Assembly (NCBI GenBank): GCA_017465625.1
Contig: JAFTVV010000037.1
Location: forward strand, 1-64,000
Direction: 5' to 3'
From: Oscillospiraceae bacterium
GTDB lineage: Bacteria > Bacillota > Clostridia > Oscillospirales > Oscillospiraceae
Length of the DNA stretch: 64,000 nucleotides
Shown: positions 50,742 to 59,613 of the stretch, piece by piece
How the letters are laid out: each line of letters opens with the position of its first letter
Position numbering within the stretch: the stretch's first letter is position 1
Translations under genes and position numbers: made by a program
Notes under the pieces: model-generated
Seen by the model: the letters and a program-made list of their open reading frames with translations, nothing else
What the model was told of the DNA's origin: nothing
Database searches by the model: none

Positions 50742-52478
50742 ATGACATTTGAAGTATCAAAAAATGCCTTTTTAAAGGACGGAAAACCCATTAAGCTCAT
50801 ATCGGGTGCGGTGCATTATTTTCGCAATATGCCGGATACATGGGGGGATATTTTCAAAAAGTTAAAAGCGCTTGGATGTAACTGTGTTGAGACCTATTGT
50901 GCGTGGAATATGCACGAAAAGCAAAAAGGGATCTATGATTTTTCAGGCATCCTCGATATTGCCGCGTTTATCAAAATGGCACAGGCTGAAGATTTGATGG
51001 TCATTGTCCGTCCCGGTCCGTATATCTGCGCAGAGTGGGAGTTTGGCGGTCTTCCCTGGTGGATACAGACGGATGAAAATATGGAGATCCGTTGTATGAA
51101 CAGCCAATACATTGCCTGCTTTGATCGTTATCTGGAAAAGCTGTTTGGACAGATCAGACCTTTGCTTTGTACAAACGGCGGACCGATTATTATGCTGCAG
51201 TGTGAAAACGAATACGGGTATTACGGTGACGATAAAAAGTATCTGAATTACCTGGCTGAAAGCTACCGAAATAAAGGTATTGATGTTCCTTTGTTTACTT
51301 CTGACGGCACGCAAAAGCACCATTTGCTGGACGGCACCATTGATGGGTTATTGCCAACCTTGAATTTTGGCAGTCGTGTAGAAGAAAACTTTAAAGCCTT
51401 TACGGAGCTGTTCCCCGATCAGCCGAAAATGTGTATGGAAATGTGGAACGGCTGGTTCGATGCCTGGGGGGACGGGCAGCATCACACAACCTCAGCAGAG
51501 GAGTATGCAAAAACAGTGGATGATATGCTGCAGTGCGGCAGCCTGAATATGTATATGTTTATAGGCGGCACAAACTTTGGCTTTACTTCCGGTGCCAATC
51601 ACTACGAAACCTTTGCACCCGATGTCACAAGCTATGATTACGATGCGCTTCTGACAGAGGCCGGCGACACAACACCGAAGTACTTTGCGGTGCGCAAGGT
51701 TATAGAAAAATATGTGGATTACAAATTACCGGACGTCCCCGAAAACAGACCGAAAAAAGCCTACGGAAAGGTTTCGTTAAAAGAGAAAACCGGCTTTTTT
51801 GAAAACCTGCATAACTTATCTGCACCTGTACATAGCGATGTCCCCAAATGTATGGAAAATTACGGTACGGGATACGGCTATATTGCTTATCAGACCGTGC
51901 TGAACCGGGATTATACGGATGCAGTGCTCAGTATAGAATCCTTAGGCGATCGGGCACAGGTTTATATCAATACGACGCTTGCGGGCATTCTTTACATCAA
52001 CGAAAATCTGAGCATAAAGATCACTGCCAAAAGCGGAGATGTTCTGACCATTCTTTGCGAAAATATGGGCAGAGCAAATTTCGGCTCCAAAATGATGCGC
52101 AAAAAGGGTATTGCCGGCAGATGCTTAATCGATGACAAAATCCATTTCAACTGGAATGTATATCCGTTGCCTATGGACAACTTGGAGCAGGTGGATTTTA
52201 CAAAGACCGAATTTAATGAAAATACCGCTTTTTACAGAGGGTATGTGGATATAGATGAGGTATGCGATACGTTCCTGAAGCTGGATCATTTCAAAAAAGG
52301 CTTTGTGACTATAAACGGTTTTAATCTGGGCAGATACTGGGAAATCGGGCCGCAAAAAACATTATATGTACCTGCCGCTGTTTTGAAGCAAGGACAAAAC
52401 GAAATCATTGTCTTTGAGTCCGACGGCATACAAGCGCCCCCTGAGGTGGAGTTTTGCAGCACCCCGGTGCTTGGATAA
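50742..52478 (+). CDS. GH35 beta-galactosidase
   Basis: Removes terminal beta-galactose. 578 residues, no signal peptide. The TIM barrel shows LISGAVHYFR, NCVETYCAWNMHE, RPGPYICAEWEFGGLPWW, acid/base Glu157 in QCENEYGYYG and nucleophile Glu233 in CMEMWNGWFDAW; C-terminal beta domains follow (FVTINGFNLGRYWEIGPQ). The start agrees with family N-termini, but the ribosome site is weak (no clear GGAGG within 15 bases), so translation may be low or controlled. It is divergent from the locus 2 SBP and ends against the AraC gene across a shared terminator. Confidence 0.95.
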   Translation: MTFEVSKNAFLKDGKPIKLISGAVHYFRNMPDTWGDIFKKLKALGCNCVETYCAWNMHEKQKGIYDFSGILDIAAFIKMAQAEDLMVIVRPGPYICAEWEFGGLPWWIQTDENMEIRCMNSQYIACFDRYLEKLFGQIRPLLCTNGGPIIMLQCENEYGYYGDDKKYLNYLAESYRNKGIDVPLFTSDGTQKHHLLDGTIDGLLPTLNFGSRVEENFKAFTELFPDQPKMCMEMWNGWFDAWGDGQHHTTSAEEYAKTVDDMLQCGSLNMYMFIGGTNFGFTSGANHYETFAPDVTSYDYDALLTEAGDTTPKYFAVRKVIEKYVDYKLPDVPENRPKKAYGKVSLKEKTGFFENLHNLSAPVHSDVPKCMENYGTGYGYIAYQTVLNRDYTDAVLSIESLGDRAQVYINTTLAGILYINENLSIKITAKSGDVLTILCENMGRANFGSKMMRKKGIAGRCLIDDKIHFNWNVYPLPMDNLEQVDFTKTEFNENTAFYRGYVDIDEVCDTFLKLDHFKKGFVTINGFNLGRYWEIGPQKTLYVPAAVLKQGQNEIIVFESDGIQAPPEVEFCSTPVLG

Positions 52479-52481
52479 GCG

Positions 52482-52507
52482 AAGGGTGTCTCAAACGAGA
52501 CACCCTT
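52482..52507. terminator. Bidirectional terminator between GH35 and AraC regulator 2
   Basis: Perfect 11-bp arms AAGGGTGTCTC / GAGACACCCTT with an AAAC loop between convergent genes. Confidence 0.85.
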
Positions 52508-52511
52508 ATTC

Positions 52512-53315
52512 TTACTCTTTATCCAATTTGTGGAATCTGAAATTACGCTCGTAGCTGCGGTAGAAGGTGACCATATTGTTAAAACCGCAGCTCAGAGCAA
52601 TTTCGTTGAGGGATTTGCCCTTATAGGCCGGATCGTCCCGAAACTGCACGGCTTTTTGCACCCGAATGTCATTGATAAACAATCTTAAATCCACATTCAG
52701 TCTTTTGCGAATCTTCTTGCTTAGAGCCTTGGGAGATATGAAGAATTCCTTAGAAAGAGATTCCAAGGTAATAGGTTCGCTGTAATGCTCGTATATATAC
52801 TGAACAACTTTTGTAACAACATCATAATCATCCCGTATATATCCACTTTTATCCATCAAACCGTAGTGATCAATGATATCGGCAAACAGCTGATATACAA
52901 AACCCAACCGTTTTAATTCGGAGAACTTGTCCGGATTTTCCAGAGCCGGCTTAATGACTTTGTATAGATTTTGGTTATACGCCGCATCCATCAGGAAAAA
53001 GGGAAGGCGCTGGTTGGGATACAGTGAATACAGCTTACTGCTGTAGCGGGTGCCGATGTGTAAATAGAAAACTTCTGCCTTGCCGTCAATTTCGTAACTG
53101 TGGTTTTCCAAACCGTCAATTACAGCAATTTGCCCGTCTGTGAGGGTCGCCTGCTGACCGGCAACCGTTACGGAAACCTTGCCGCTGACAATACCGTAAA
53201 TCTCGATATTTCTGTGGAAGTGCATGTAATAACCTTTACTGACATACTGTTCGCCGTAAAAACGCATAGCAGTATCCCGTTCAATTTCGTTTTGAAGCTT
53301 GTCCACCGCGGCCAT
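52512..53315 (-). CDS. AraC-family transcriptional regulator, locus 2
   Basis: 267 residues, same length and layout as the regulator at 23609-24412. Cupin-like sensor domain (HFHRNIEIYGIV, DGQIAVIDGLENHSYEI) and C-terminal AraC HTH pair (ITLESLSKEFFISPKALSKK, IALSCGFNNMVTFYRSYER). The ATG at 53315 follows AGAGGTG. It is alone on its transcript, with its own promoter. It probably controls the SBP operon and perhaps GH35; the inducer is likely a sugar from the target glycan. Confidence 0.93.
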   Translation of the reverse strand: MAAVDKLQNEIERDTAMRFYGEQYVSKGYYMHFHRNIEIYGIVSGKVSVTVAGQQATLTDGQIAVIDGLENHSYEIDGKAEVFYLHIGTRYSSKLYSLYPNQRLPFFLMDAAYNQNLYKVIKPALENPDKFSELKRLGFVYQLFADIIDHYGLMDKSGYIRDDYDVVTKVVQYIYEHYSEPITLESLSKEFFISPKALSKKIRKRLNVDLRLFINDIRVQKAVQFRDDPAYKGKSLNEIALSCGFNNMVTFYRSYERNFRFHKLDKE

Positions 53316-53345
53316 CTGTATCACCTCTGTTGTGCTAATATTTTT

Positions 53346-53373
53346 ATTATAATCCATTTTTCAACAAAAGCAA
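53346..53373 (-). promoter_or_regulatory. Promoter of AraC regulator 2
   Basis: Minus-strand TTGCTT, 16-base spacer, TATAAT, about 20 bases before the mapped leader. Confidence 0.5.
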
Positions 53374-53485
53374 ACAAAAAAATCGCCTGCTTTATAACAA
53401 AATTCGCCACAATTGGAAAATATTACACTACATCCGCAGCGAGGCATTGAATTTTGTGCAAAATGTAAAAAATTTGTGTGATGGA

Positions 53486-53513
53486 TTTACAAATATAAAT
53501 TTTACTGTATAAT
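53486..53513 (+). promoter_or_regulatory. nagB promoter
   Basis: TTTACA, 16-base spacer, TATAAT, about 45 bases before the nagB ATG. Confidence 0.65.
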
Positions 53514-53565
53514 ATAAAAAGGGTGAGTTTGTCACCAATCCTTCCGAAAATGGAGATGAGAAATA

Positions 53566-54351
53566 ATGAAACTGATTATTAAAAATGACTATGAGGCTAT
53601 GTGCGAATGGGCAGCGAACCATATTGCCGATGCCATCAATGCCCACAAAGAGTCCCGTCCTTTTGTGCTGGGTCTGCCCACCGGTTCTTCCCCTCTGGGT
53701 GTGTACAGACGGCTCATTGAGATGAACAAGGCAGGCAAGGTGACCTTCAAGAATGTTGTCACCTTCAATATGGACGAGTATGTGGGTCTGCCCCGGGAGC
53801 ACGACCAGAGCTACTGGTACTTTATGCACGACAATTTCTTCAACCATATCGATATTCCTGCAGAGAATATCAATATTCTCAACGGTATGGCAGAGGATCC
53901 GGAGGCAGAGTGTGCCCGGTATGAAGCCAAGATCGCTTCCTACGGTGGTATTGACCTGTTCCTGGGCGGCAGCGGTGTGGACGGTCATATCGCATTTAAT
54001 GAACCCTTCACCAGCCTGTCCTCCCGTACCGGTGTGCGTGCCCTGACCGAGGATACCCTGATCGTGAATTCCCGGTTCTTCGGCGGAGATCCTGAGAAAG
54101 TGCCCAAGACCGCCCTGTCTGTGGGTGTTGGCACGGTCTGCGATTCCACGCAGGTGCTGCTGCTGATCTCCGGTCATAATAAGGCTCGTGCCCTGCGCCA
54201 CTGTGTTGAGGGCGGCGTAGATCATGCCTGGACCATCTCTGCTTTGCAGCTGCATCCCGATGGCATTGTTGCCTGTGATGAGGCTGCCTGCGGTGAGCTG
54301 AAGGTGGATACCTACAAGTACTTCAAGGAAATTTACAAGAACGAAAAGTAA
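53566..54351 (+). CDS. nagB: Glucosamine-6-phosphate deaminase
   Basis: Converts glucosamine 6-phosphate to fructose 6-phosphate and ammonia in the cytoplasm. 261 residues, typical length. Motifs: [12 protein letters not shown] (phosphate loop, 36-47), FNMDEYVGL with the catalytic Asp70, and [14 protein letters not shown] (134-147) with the catalytic His. GGAGATG precedes the ATG. Single-gene transcript with its own promoter and terminator. It would let amino sugars from host mucin or microbial walls enter glycolysis. Confidence 0.96.
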   Translation: MKLIIKNDYEAMCEWAANHIADAINAHKESRPFVLGLPTGSSPLGVYRRLIEMNKAGKVTFKNVVTFNMDEYVGLPREHDQSYWYFMHDNFFNHIDIPAENINILNGMAEDPEAECARYEAKIASYGGIDLFLGGSGVDGHIAFNEPFTSLSSRTGVRALTEDTLIVNSRFFGGDPEKVPKTALSVGVGTVCDSTQVLLLISGHNKARALRHCVEGGVDHAWTISALQLHPDGIVACDEAACGELKVDTYKYFKEIYKNEK

Positions 54352-54352
54352 G

Positions 54353-54382
54353 AAAAAAGCACCCCGAACGGGGTGCTTTTTT
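54353..54382 (+). terminator. nagB terminator
   Basis: AAAAAAGCACCCC / GGGGTGCTTTTTT stem with a GAAC loop and T-tract, overlapping the nagB stop codon region. Confidence 0.92.
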
Positions 54383-54506
54383 ACGCCAAGGGGCTGTTGC
54401 AAAATTTGCAAATTTGCCGGTAAAACTCGTATGGACGACTAATAGTCGCCTGCGGGTGGATAATGTACGCCCCCACGTCCGCAGGACGTAGATGTTCGCA
54501 TAGATA

Positions 54507-54541
54507 AAAGGCGCGTTGCATCATTTTTGCAACGCGCCTTT
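54507..54541 (-). terminator. Terminator of the GH43 modular gene
   Basis: Perfect 14-bp arms AAAGGCGCGTTGCA / TGCAACGCGCCTTT, 12 bases past the stop codon. The segment 54383-54506 before it holds no gene that I can support. Confidence 0.85.
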
Positions 54542-54553
54542 ACGTTATTTCAT

Positions 54554-57500
54554 TTATTTTCCCAGGATTCTGATCTCGGAAATGCCCACATTGCTCTGCC
54601 CGGCAGGCAATTTGACTGTGATTTCCACAGACAGCACCTGCTGCTCATCAAATATGGCATAGGCTGCCGCGCAAGGCTCTGCATATGTGACCGTTCCACC
54701 GGAATTGACCGTGTAGTATTCCCCGTTAAACGGAACAGCACGAATGTATTTTGTAACCGTCTTTCCGTTTTCCAGACACGTGAGCTTGATCTGCGCGATT
54801 TCACGGAAGATCCGATTTTCCAGTCTGGAATTGTATACCATAATGGACTTGACCGCTCTGGCTTCATCAAAGGTGAAGGTGAAGGTGGATGTGCCGGTGA
54901 TGGTGGTCTCGCCCACAGCGTTCACCACATTGGAAGCACCGCTTTTCAGATGAGACAGCAGTCCGTCGTTCAGATAGCGCACATTGCCGCTGCCGCTGAC
55001 CGTAGCTTCCGGTGCGATATTGTGATATGCACTGTGCTTTTCAACACGGGGCAGCAGGACTGCGGAGGGTCCGTTGACGTACATCACTTCCCGACCGCCC
55101 ACGGTGATCCACTTGATTTCATCAATGGCGTGGTTGCGTTTTGCGTGGTCGTCACCACTGGGATCGTTTACCGTTCCGGTATAGGGATTTGTATGACGAT
55201 GGTAAACCATAAACAGCTGATCGCCCACGGAAACGATGCTGTGATGTCCAACACCGGTACTCTGCTTACCGCCTTGCTCCACACCGGAAAGAACGATGCC
55301 GCCCTCTGCCTCGGTCAGCTTGGTATAAGGTCCTAAAACATTGTCGGAGATTGCCTGAGCCACCAAATAGGAGTTGTTCTTCCAGTTATTGGCGGAGTAT
55401 GTCAGATAATACTTGCCGTTGTGGAATGTTACAAACGGCCCTTCGTTGGTGGTGGTTCTGTATTCGTAGGATACGCCGCTGCTGCGTCCGTTTTGGTAAT
55501 CTGCCACGGTATAGTAGTTATAATAGGTCAAAACAGTGGCTGTTTCCCACTTAGGCTTGAGCCAGTTTTCCATTTCTACACCGCAAATGCGGTCAGCGCC
55601 TGTGCTGTCTACCCAGAACAGATACTTTTTCCCGTCGGGCGCAGTGTAGGGATGGGGGTCAATGCTGCCTGCATAGCCTTCCCGTCCGTTGATCGCACCG
55701 CGCCATTCACCGCCGTTGATTTTAGTGGAGAAGGTCTTATTCTGAGCCGGATCCAGGAATAAATAGGGCGCATAGTAATGAGAATATGTGCCGGTGCTGT
55801 AGCTGTGGAGGTTGCCTGCACCGCAGCTGCTTGCATCCTTGAAGTTCACAAGCTCAAAATTACCGTCCGGGGTGGAACAGGTTGCAACCATAATCATTTG
55901 TGTGGTTGTTCCAATGACAGCCTGACCCTGCTTGGAGGGGCTTGCGCTGAAGAACATATAGTACAGCTTGGTGTCTGCATCGTACACAACTTCCGGTGCC
56001 CACAGATCGTAGCCTAATGCACCGTAGCTGTAGGCGTTGTTGGCGCTGTCCCAAACCTTATGGTTTTCCCGATACTGGTACAGCACCTCACCCCGCAGCT
56101 CCCAATCCATCAGATTTTTGGAGCGATAGCAGCGGAATGCACCCCAAGTGCCATACAGATAGTAATAGCCATCCACGGCAGTGTTATTCAGCACAAAGGG
56201 GTCGGGCAGATTGGAAACATTGTCGTTTCGGTAGAACAGATCGTTGGGACCTGCCACGTGCGTCACCACATCCGTCAGTTCCACAGAGTCATCCGCCTGT
56301 TCGATAAAGGCGTAGGGAATTTCAACCGGGTAGCTGAAATTATAGCTGTTTATACGGGCAACAGAGTCCATTTCTGCAGTAATGCCCTTGGCGGCCAGAT
56401 CTGTTTGCCAGACGATGCGTTCGTCAATCGTCAGTTTTAAAGCCGTGCCTTCCCGGTACAGACCGAACCAGACACCGTCGCCATTTTTAACTGCTGTACA
56501 CGCTTCCGAAGGAAGCTGGTAGAGGGTTGCCCAGTTGCCAAGAAGGTTATTGTCGAATACCTGCAGGTAATAGATGCCGTTGTGATCCCGGTCGATCAGC
56601 CGCACGGAGGCGTGGCTGTTGTTTGCGAACTTCAGGGAAAGGACGATGGCGTACTGATTCTGTGCACCGTGGGAAGGGTCTTTGATCAGCGCCTGTACAC
56701 CGTTGCGGTCACCGGCACTTTCCAGCCAACCGTTGTTATCCGAAGCTGCCGCAGGCGCATAGATGCTGCCTACATTTTGGTTGGTGAGCGTATAATTGCT
56801 GCTGCCACTCCAATAGCCGACAGAGAACGAGGTTTCCACATCGTAGGAATTTTCTGTCGCAACAAAGCGATAGATGCCATCGGGACCGACCTGTACAAGC
56901 TGACCGTTTACGTAAAGACCGTTATGGTAATAGCCTGCATCACCGGATACAGTCAACGTCACCGTCTCGCCTATTTGATAGCTTTCCCGATCTGCGGTCA
57001 CTTTGCCGCAGGAGGTGTCTGCAATGTGCACTTCCACATCGGAATCGGCAATGTCTTTCGTCAGTTCAAAGGGGATGGTAACAATCTTTCCCTTGTTGCC
57101 GGTGTGCTGTACGCTGACAGAGGATACCGTATTACTTTCAGCTACACCTTCCATAGTGTAGGTTTCCATCACCACACCATTGACGGACAGTGTCAGCTGG
57201 TTGCCGCCGGTGCGCTCCAGCTTGAAGGGCACACCTTCACCACCGAGCAGCGCAACCGCCGCATTATCCAGTTTTTTCCAGCCGCCCCATCCGGACAGGC
57301 TGTTGCTGCCACCGTAACGCTGGTAGGCGTAGGTGCCGTTATCGTTGACAATGCGGAAGCCATAGGCCTTGCCGTTATCCATGGTCATCCGCAAAACGGC
57401 ACAGAAGCCTACATTGCCGGTGTAGTCTTTGCTTTCCTCGAGGGGCAGATCGTTCCGCGCCTTGATGGTAATGGACTGATATTTTCCGTTAAAGTCCATC

Positions 57501-59488
57501 CACCAGGAATCGGTATTATTGGGATAATATGCGCGCAATACGCCCTGGGACTGGTTGGCGGTATCCCATCTTGCACTGTCAGCAGGGGTTAAGTCCAAAT
57601 TCTTTTGGAAAGACCCGGTAATTTCATAAATCGGTTCGGTAGCTACAAAGCTGTAGGTGTTGCAATTCCAGTCCAGCAGCAGAGGCGCTCCGTTGATTGA
57701 GAGCTTTTGGCTGTAGCCGGAATTGGGCGTGACCGTCAGGGTCACTCTGTCGCCCTGCATATAGCTGGCCTGATCGGCTGTTACAGAACCGTTTTTCAGG
57801 GTAGGAATGTGCACCTCAACCGGGAGAATTTCCTTCATCAAAAATGTGTAGGGAACATCTGCTGCATAACCGAAATTATACGCCTGCAGCTTTACCTGCT
57901 CCAGCTCTGTATCAGCGGTGACGCCTTTTCCGGAAAGATCGGTTTCCCAAACCACATGGTCATTGATGAGCAGGCGCAGATTGCTGTTTTCGCGGATCAT
58001 ACCAAACCGCACGCCCTCGCCATTTTTTGCGGCAGCATTTTCTGCGGACGTCAGCCAGTGAAGGGTTGTCCAGTTGCCGAGCATATTATTTTCAAATACC
58101 TGCAGGCAATACTGACCGTTGTCGTCCCGGTCGATCAATCGGACTGCGGCCTTCAGATTGCCGGCAAACTGCATTTTCAGGACAAGGGCATAGTCCTTCT
58201 GCGCACCCTTGGAGGCATCCTGAAACAGAACGCTTACGCCATTGCACGCGCCGAGCTTGGGAACAAGCTCACCGGTGCAATGGGAAGTAGAATGGGCGGG
58301 TGCGTGGGCAATGCCATGGGCCTCATTGATCAAATCCCAATCTCCGGTCCAGTACCAGCTATGCTGAGGTTCAAAGCTGCCGGTGATGTCGTAAACCTCT
58401 TCGGTAGCGACGAAGCTATACTGACCGGTGGCGTAATCCAGCAGCAGCGGCTCACCGTTGATGTAAAGCTTCTGCACATTGCCTTCGTCGGGCGTGACGG
58501 TCAGGTTGACGGTATCGCCAACAACATAGATTTCCCGATCGGCAGTAACAGTGCCGCCGGTAATGGCAGGCAGGTTGATCACAGCATCCCGATTGTTCAA
58601 ATAGGAAACTGCGGCCTGATGGTAGCCGTACATTGCTTTTACAAGGGCCTGCATGGTGGCAGTGCCTTTTTCGCTCATACGGACGATGTAGGTCAGGGGA
58701 CTATAGGAGATCTCCAGCTTCTCGTCGCCCTTTTGAGCGGTCAGAAGAATGTTCCGGGCATAATTCTGGGGCAGAATGTCGGGGATTTCCACGTAGAACA
58801 AACCGCTTTTTTCGTCAGCGTTGTAAGTATTTCCGCTTGCTGTAAAATGCACATCCGCAATGCTGTCGGCAACAAAGTAATAGCGAACAGCAACCCGGCT
58901 GTCCATCACCAGGGATGCACCGTAGAACCGGACACCGTCCAGCCCACCGGAAACAGTCAAGGCGGGATATTCCGCGGGAATCTGAATTTCTTCAGTCAGT
59001 GCATAACCGGTGTTTGCCAGATTGTCGGTATTCACAGCAAAATACTGCTGTGCAGCCGCGCCATAGTTCAGCATATGTCTCACCAGTGCCTTGGTGTTAT
59101 TACCGTATTTGCCTGCAAGAATGGTTGCGGCGTATTCTTTGACGGTATAAGTACCGATGGCATACTCTGTGCCGTCAGCCACCAGCTGCAGGGTGATTTC
59201 CTGGGTCATCTGTGCCGCCGCCACACGGACAGGAATCAGATACTGTCCCTTCTCGTTGGGCGCAGACAGGCTGTGTGTAGTGGTTTGATCCGCTACTGTA
59301 ACCTTTACAACTGCATTGCCGGCAAGTGCCGCAGGCACATTGAGGCAGAAATTAGCACCAATATCATCGCCAAGAGTGATGTTCCATTCCTGTACCTTCA
59401 CATCAGGCGTTTGTACCGCAGCTGCGGGAAAAACCAACACACTTGCGATTTGAAGCACTGCAAGCAGTATGACAAAACATTTTTTCAT
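54554..59488 (-). CDS. Giant secreted GH43 enzyme with GANFY and lectin-like modules
   Basis: 1644 residues. Signal peptide (about 1-24, ending PAAA), GANFY module (about 33-310), then three B-repeat/ConA-like module pairs (about 315-1095), a GH43 domain (about 1110-1490; PDPFVLNNTAVDGYYYLYGT, YDLWAPEVVYD, TTNEGPFVTFHNG with the general-acid Glu) and the same C-terminal discoidin-like domain as the two GH43 lipoproteins (GISEIRILGK). It has no lipobox or cell-wall sorting signal, so it is released or held by its binding modules. GAGGA lies 7 bases before the ATG. It is separated from the upstream 1271-residue gene by a hairpin pair. A fusion of parts that are separate proteins in loci 1 and 2. 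Confidence 0.88.
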   Translation of the reverse strand: MKKCFVILLAVLQIASVLVFPAAAVQTPDVKVQEWNITLGDDIGANFCLNVPAALAGNAVVKVTVADQTTTHSLSAPNEKGQYLIPVRVAAAQMTQEITLQLVADGTEYAIGTYTVKEYAATILAGKYGNNTKALVRHMLNYGAAAQQYFAVNTDNLANTGYALTEEIQIPAEYPALTVSGGLDGVRFYGASLVMDSRVAVRYYFVADSIADVHFTASGNTYNADEKSGLFYVEIPDILPQNYARNILLTAQKGDEKLEISYSPLTYIVRMSEKGTATMQALVKAMYGYHQAAVSYLNNRDAVINLPAITGGTVTADREIYVVGDTVNLTVTPDEGNVQKLYINGEPLLLDYATGQYSFVATEEVYDITGSFEPQHSWYWTGDWDLINEAHGIAHAPAHSTSHCTGELVPKLGACNGVSVLFQDASKGAQKDYALVLKMQFAGNLKAAVRLIDRDDNGQYCLQVFENNMLGNWTTLHWLTSAENAAAKNGEGVRFGMIRENSNLRLLINDHVVWETDLSGKGVTADTELEQVKLQAYNFGYAADVPYTFLMKEILPVEVHIPTLKNGSVTADQASYMQGDRVTLTVTPNSGYSQKLSINGAPLLLDWNCNTYSFVATEPIYEITGSFQKNLDLTPADSARWDTANQSQGVLRAYYPNNTDSWWMDFNGKYQSITIKARNDLPLEESKDYTGNVGFCAVLRMTMDNGKAYGFRIVNDNGTYAYQRYGGSNSLSGWGGWKKLDNAAVALLGGEGVPFKLERTGGNQLTLSVNGVVMETYTMEGVAESNTVSSVSVQHTGNKGKIVTIPFELTKDIADSDVEVHIADTSCGKVTADRESYQIGETVTLTVSGDAGYYHNGLYVNGQLVQVGPDGIYRFVATENSYDVETSFSVGYWSGSSNYTLTNQNVGSIYAPAAASDNNGWLESAGDRNGVQALIKDPSHGAQNQYAIVLSLKFANNSHASVRLIDRDHNGIYYLQVFDNNLLGNWATLYQLPSEACTAVKNGDGVWFGLYREGTALKLTIDERIVWQTDLAAKGITAEMDSVARINSYNFSYPVEIPYAFIEQADDSVELTDVVTHVAGPNDLFYRNDNVSNLPDPFVLNNTAVDGYYYLYGTWGAFRCYRSKNLMDWELRGEVLYQYRENHKVWDSANNAYSYGALGYDLWAPEVVYDADTKLYYMFFSASPSKQGQAVIGTTTQMIMVATCSTPDGNFELVNFKDASSCGAGNLHSYSTGTYSHYYAPYLFLDPAQNKTFSTKINGGEWRGAINGREGYAGSIDPHPYTAPDGKKYLFWVDSTGADRICGVEMENWLKPKWETATVLTYYNYYTVADYQNGRSSGVSYEYRTTTNEGPFVTFHNGKYYLTYSANNWKNNSYLVAQAISDNVLGPYTKLTEAEGGIVLSGVEQGGKQSTGVGHHSIVSVGDQLFMVYHRHTNPYTGTVNDPSGDDHAKRNHAIDEIKWITVGGREVMYVNGPSAVLLPRVEKHSAYHNIAPEATVSGSGNVRYLNDGLLSHLKSGASNVVNAVGETTITGTSTFTFTFDEARAVKSIMVYNSRLENRIFREIAQIKLTCLENGKTVTKYIRAVPFNGEYYTVNSGGTVTYAEPCAAAYAIFDEQQVLSVEITVKLPAGQSNVGISEIRILGK

Positions 59489-59525
59489 AATTTTATTCCT
59501 CAGTCATCCGATGATTTTAGGCAAC

Positions 59526-59577
59526 ATATTCCTAAAAACTGCTTTTTAAGGCATCAAAAAGCAGTTTTTAAGAATAT
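59526..59577. repeat. Long AT-rich palindrome upstream of the GH43 modular gene
   Basis: Arms of 22 bp with one mismatch (ATATTCCTAAAAACTGC... and its complement) around an 8-base centre. It could be a second terminator, an operator or an mRNA stem in the leader of the 1644-residue gene. Confidence 0.75.
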
Positions 59578-59581
59578 CTTG

Positions 59582-59606
59582 AAAGGGGCGGCGATGCCGC
59601 CCCTTT
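59582..59606 (-). terminator. Hairpin after the 1271-residue gene
   Basis: AAAGGGGCGGC / GCCGCCCCTTT with a 3-base loop, 8 bases past the stop codon. Confidence 0.7.
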
Positions 59607-59613
59607 AGAGGAT

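Noticed and set aside
53428..54411. 327-residue minus-strand frame opposite nagB
   Set aside because: Antisense to a clearly real gene with matching family motifs; no ribosome site or homology visible.
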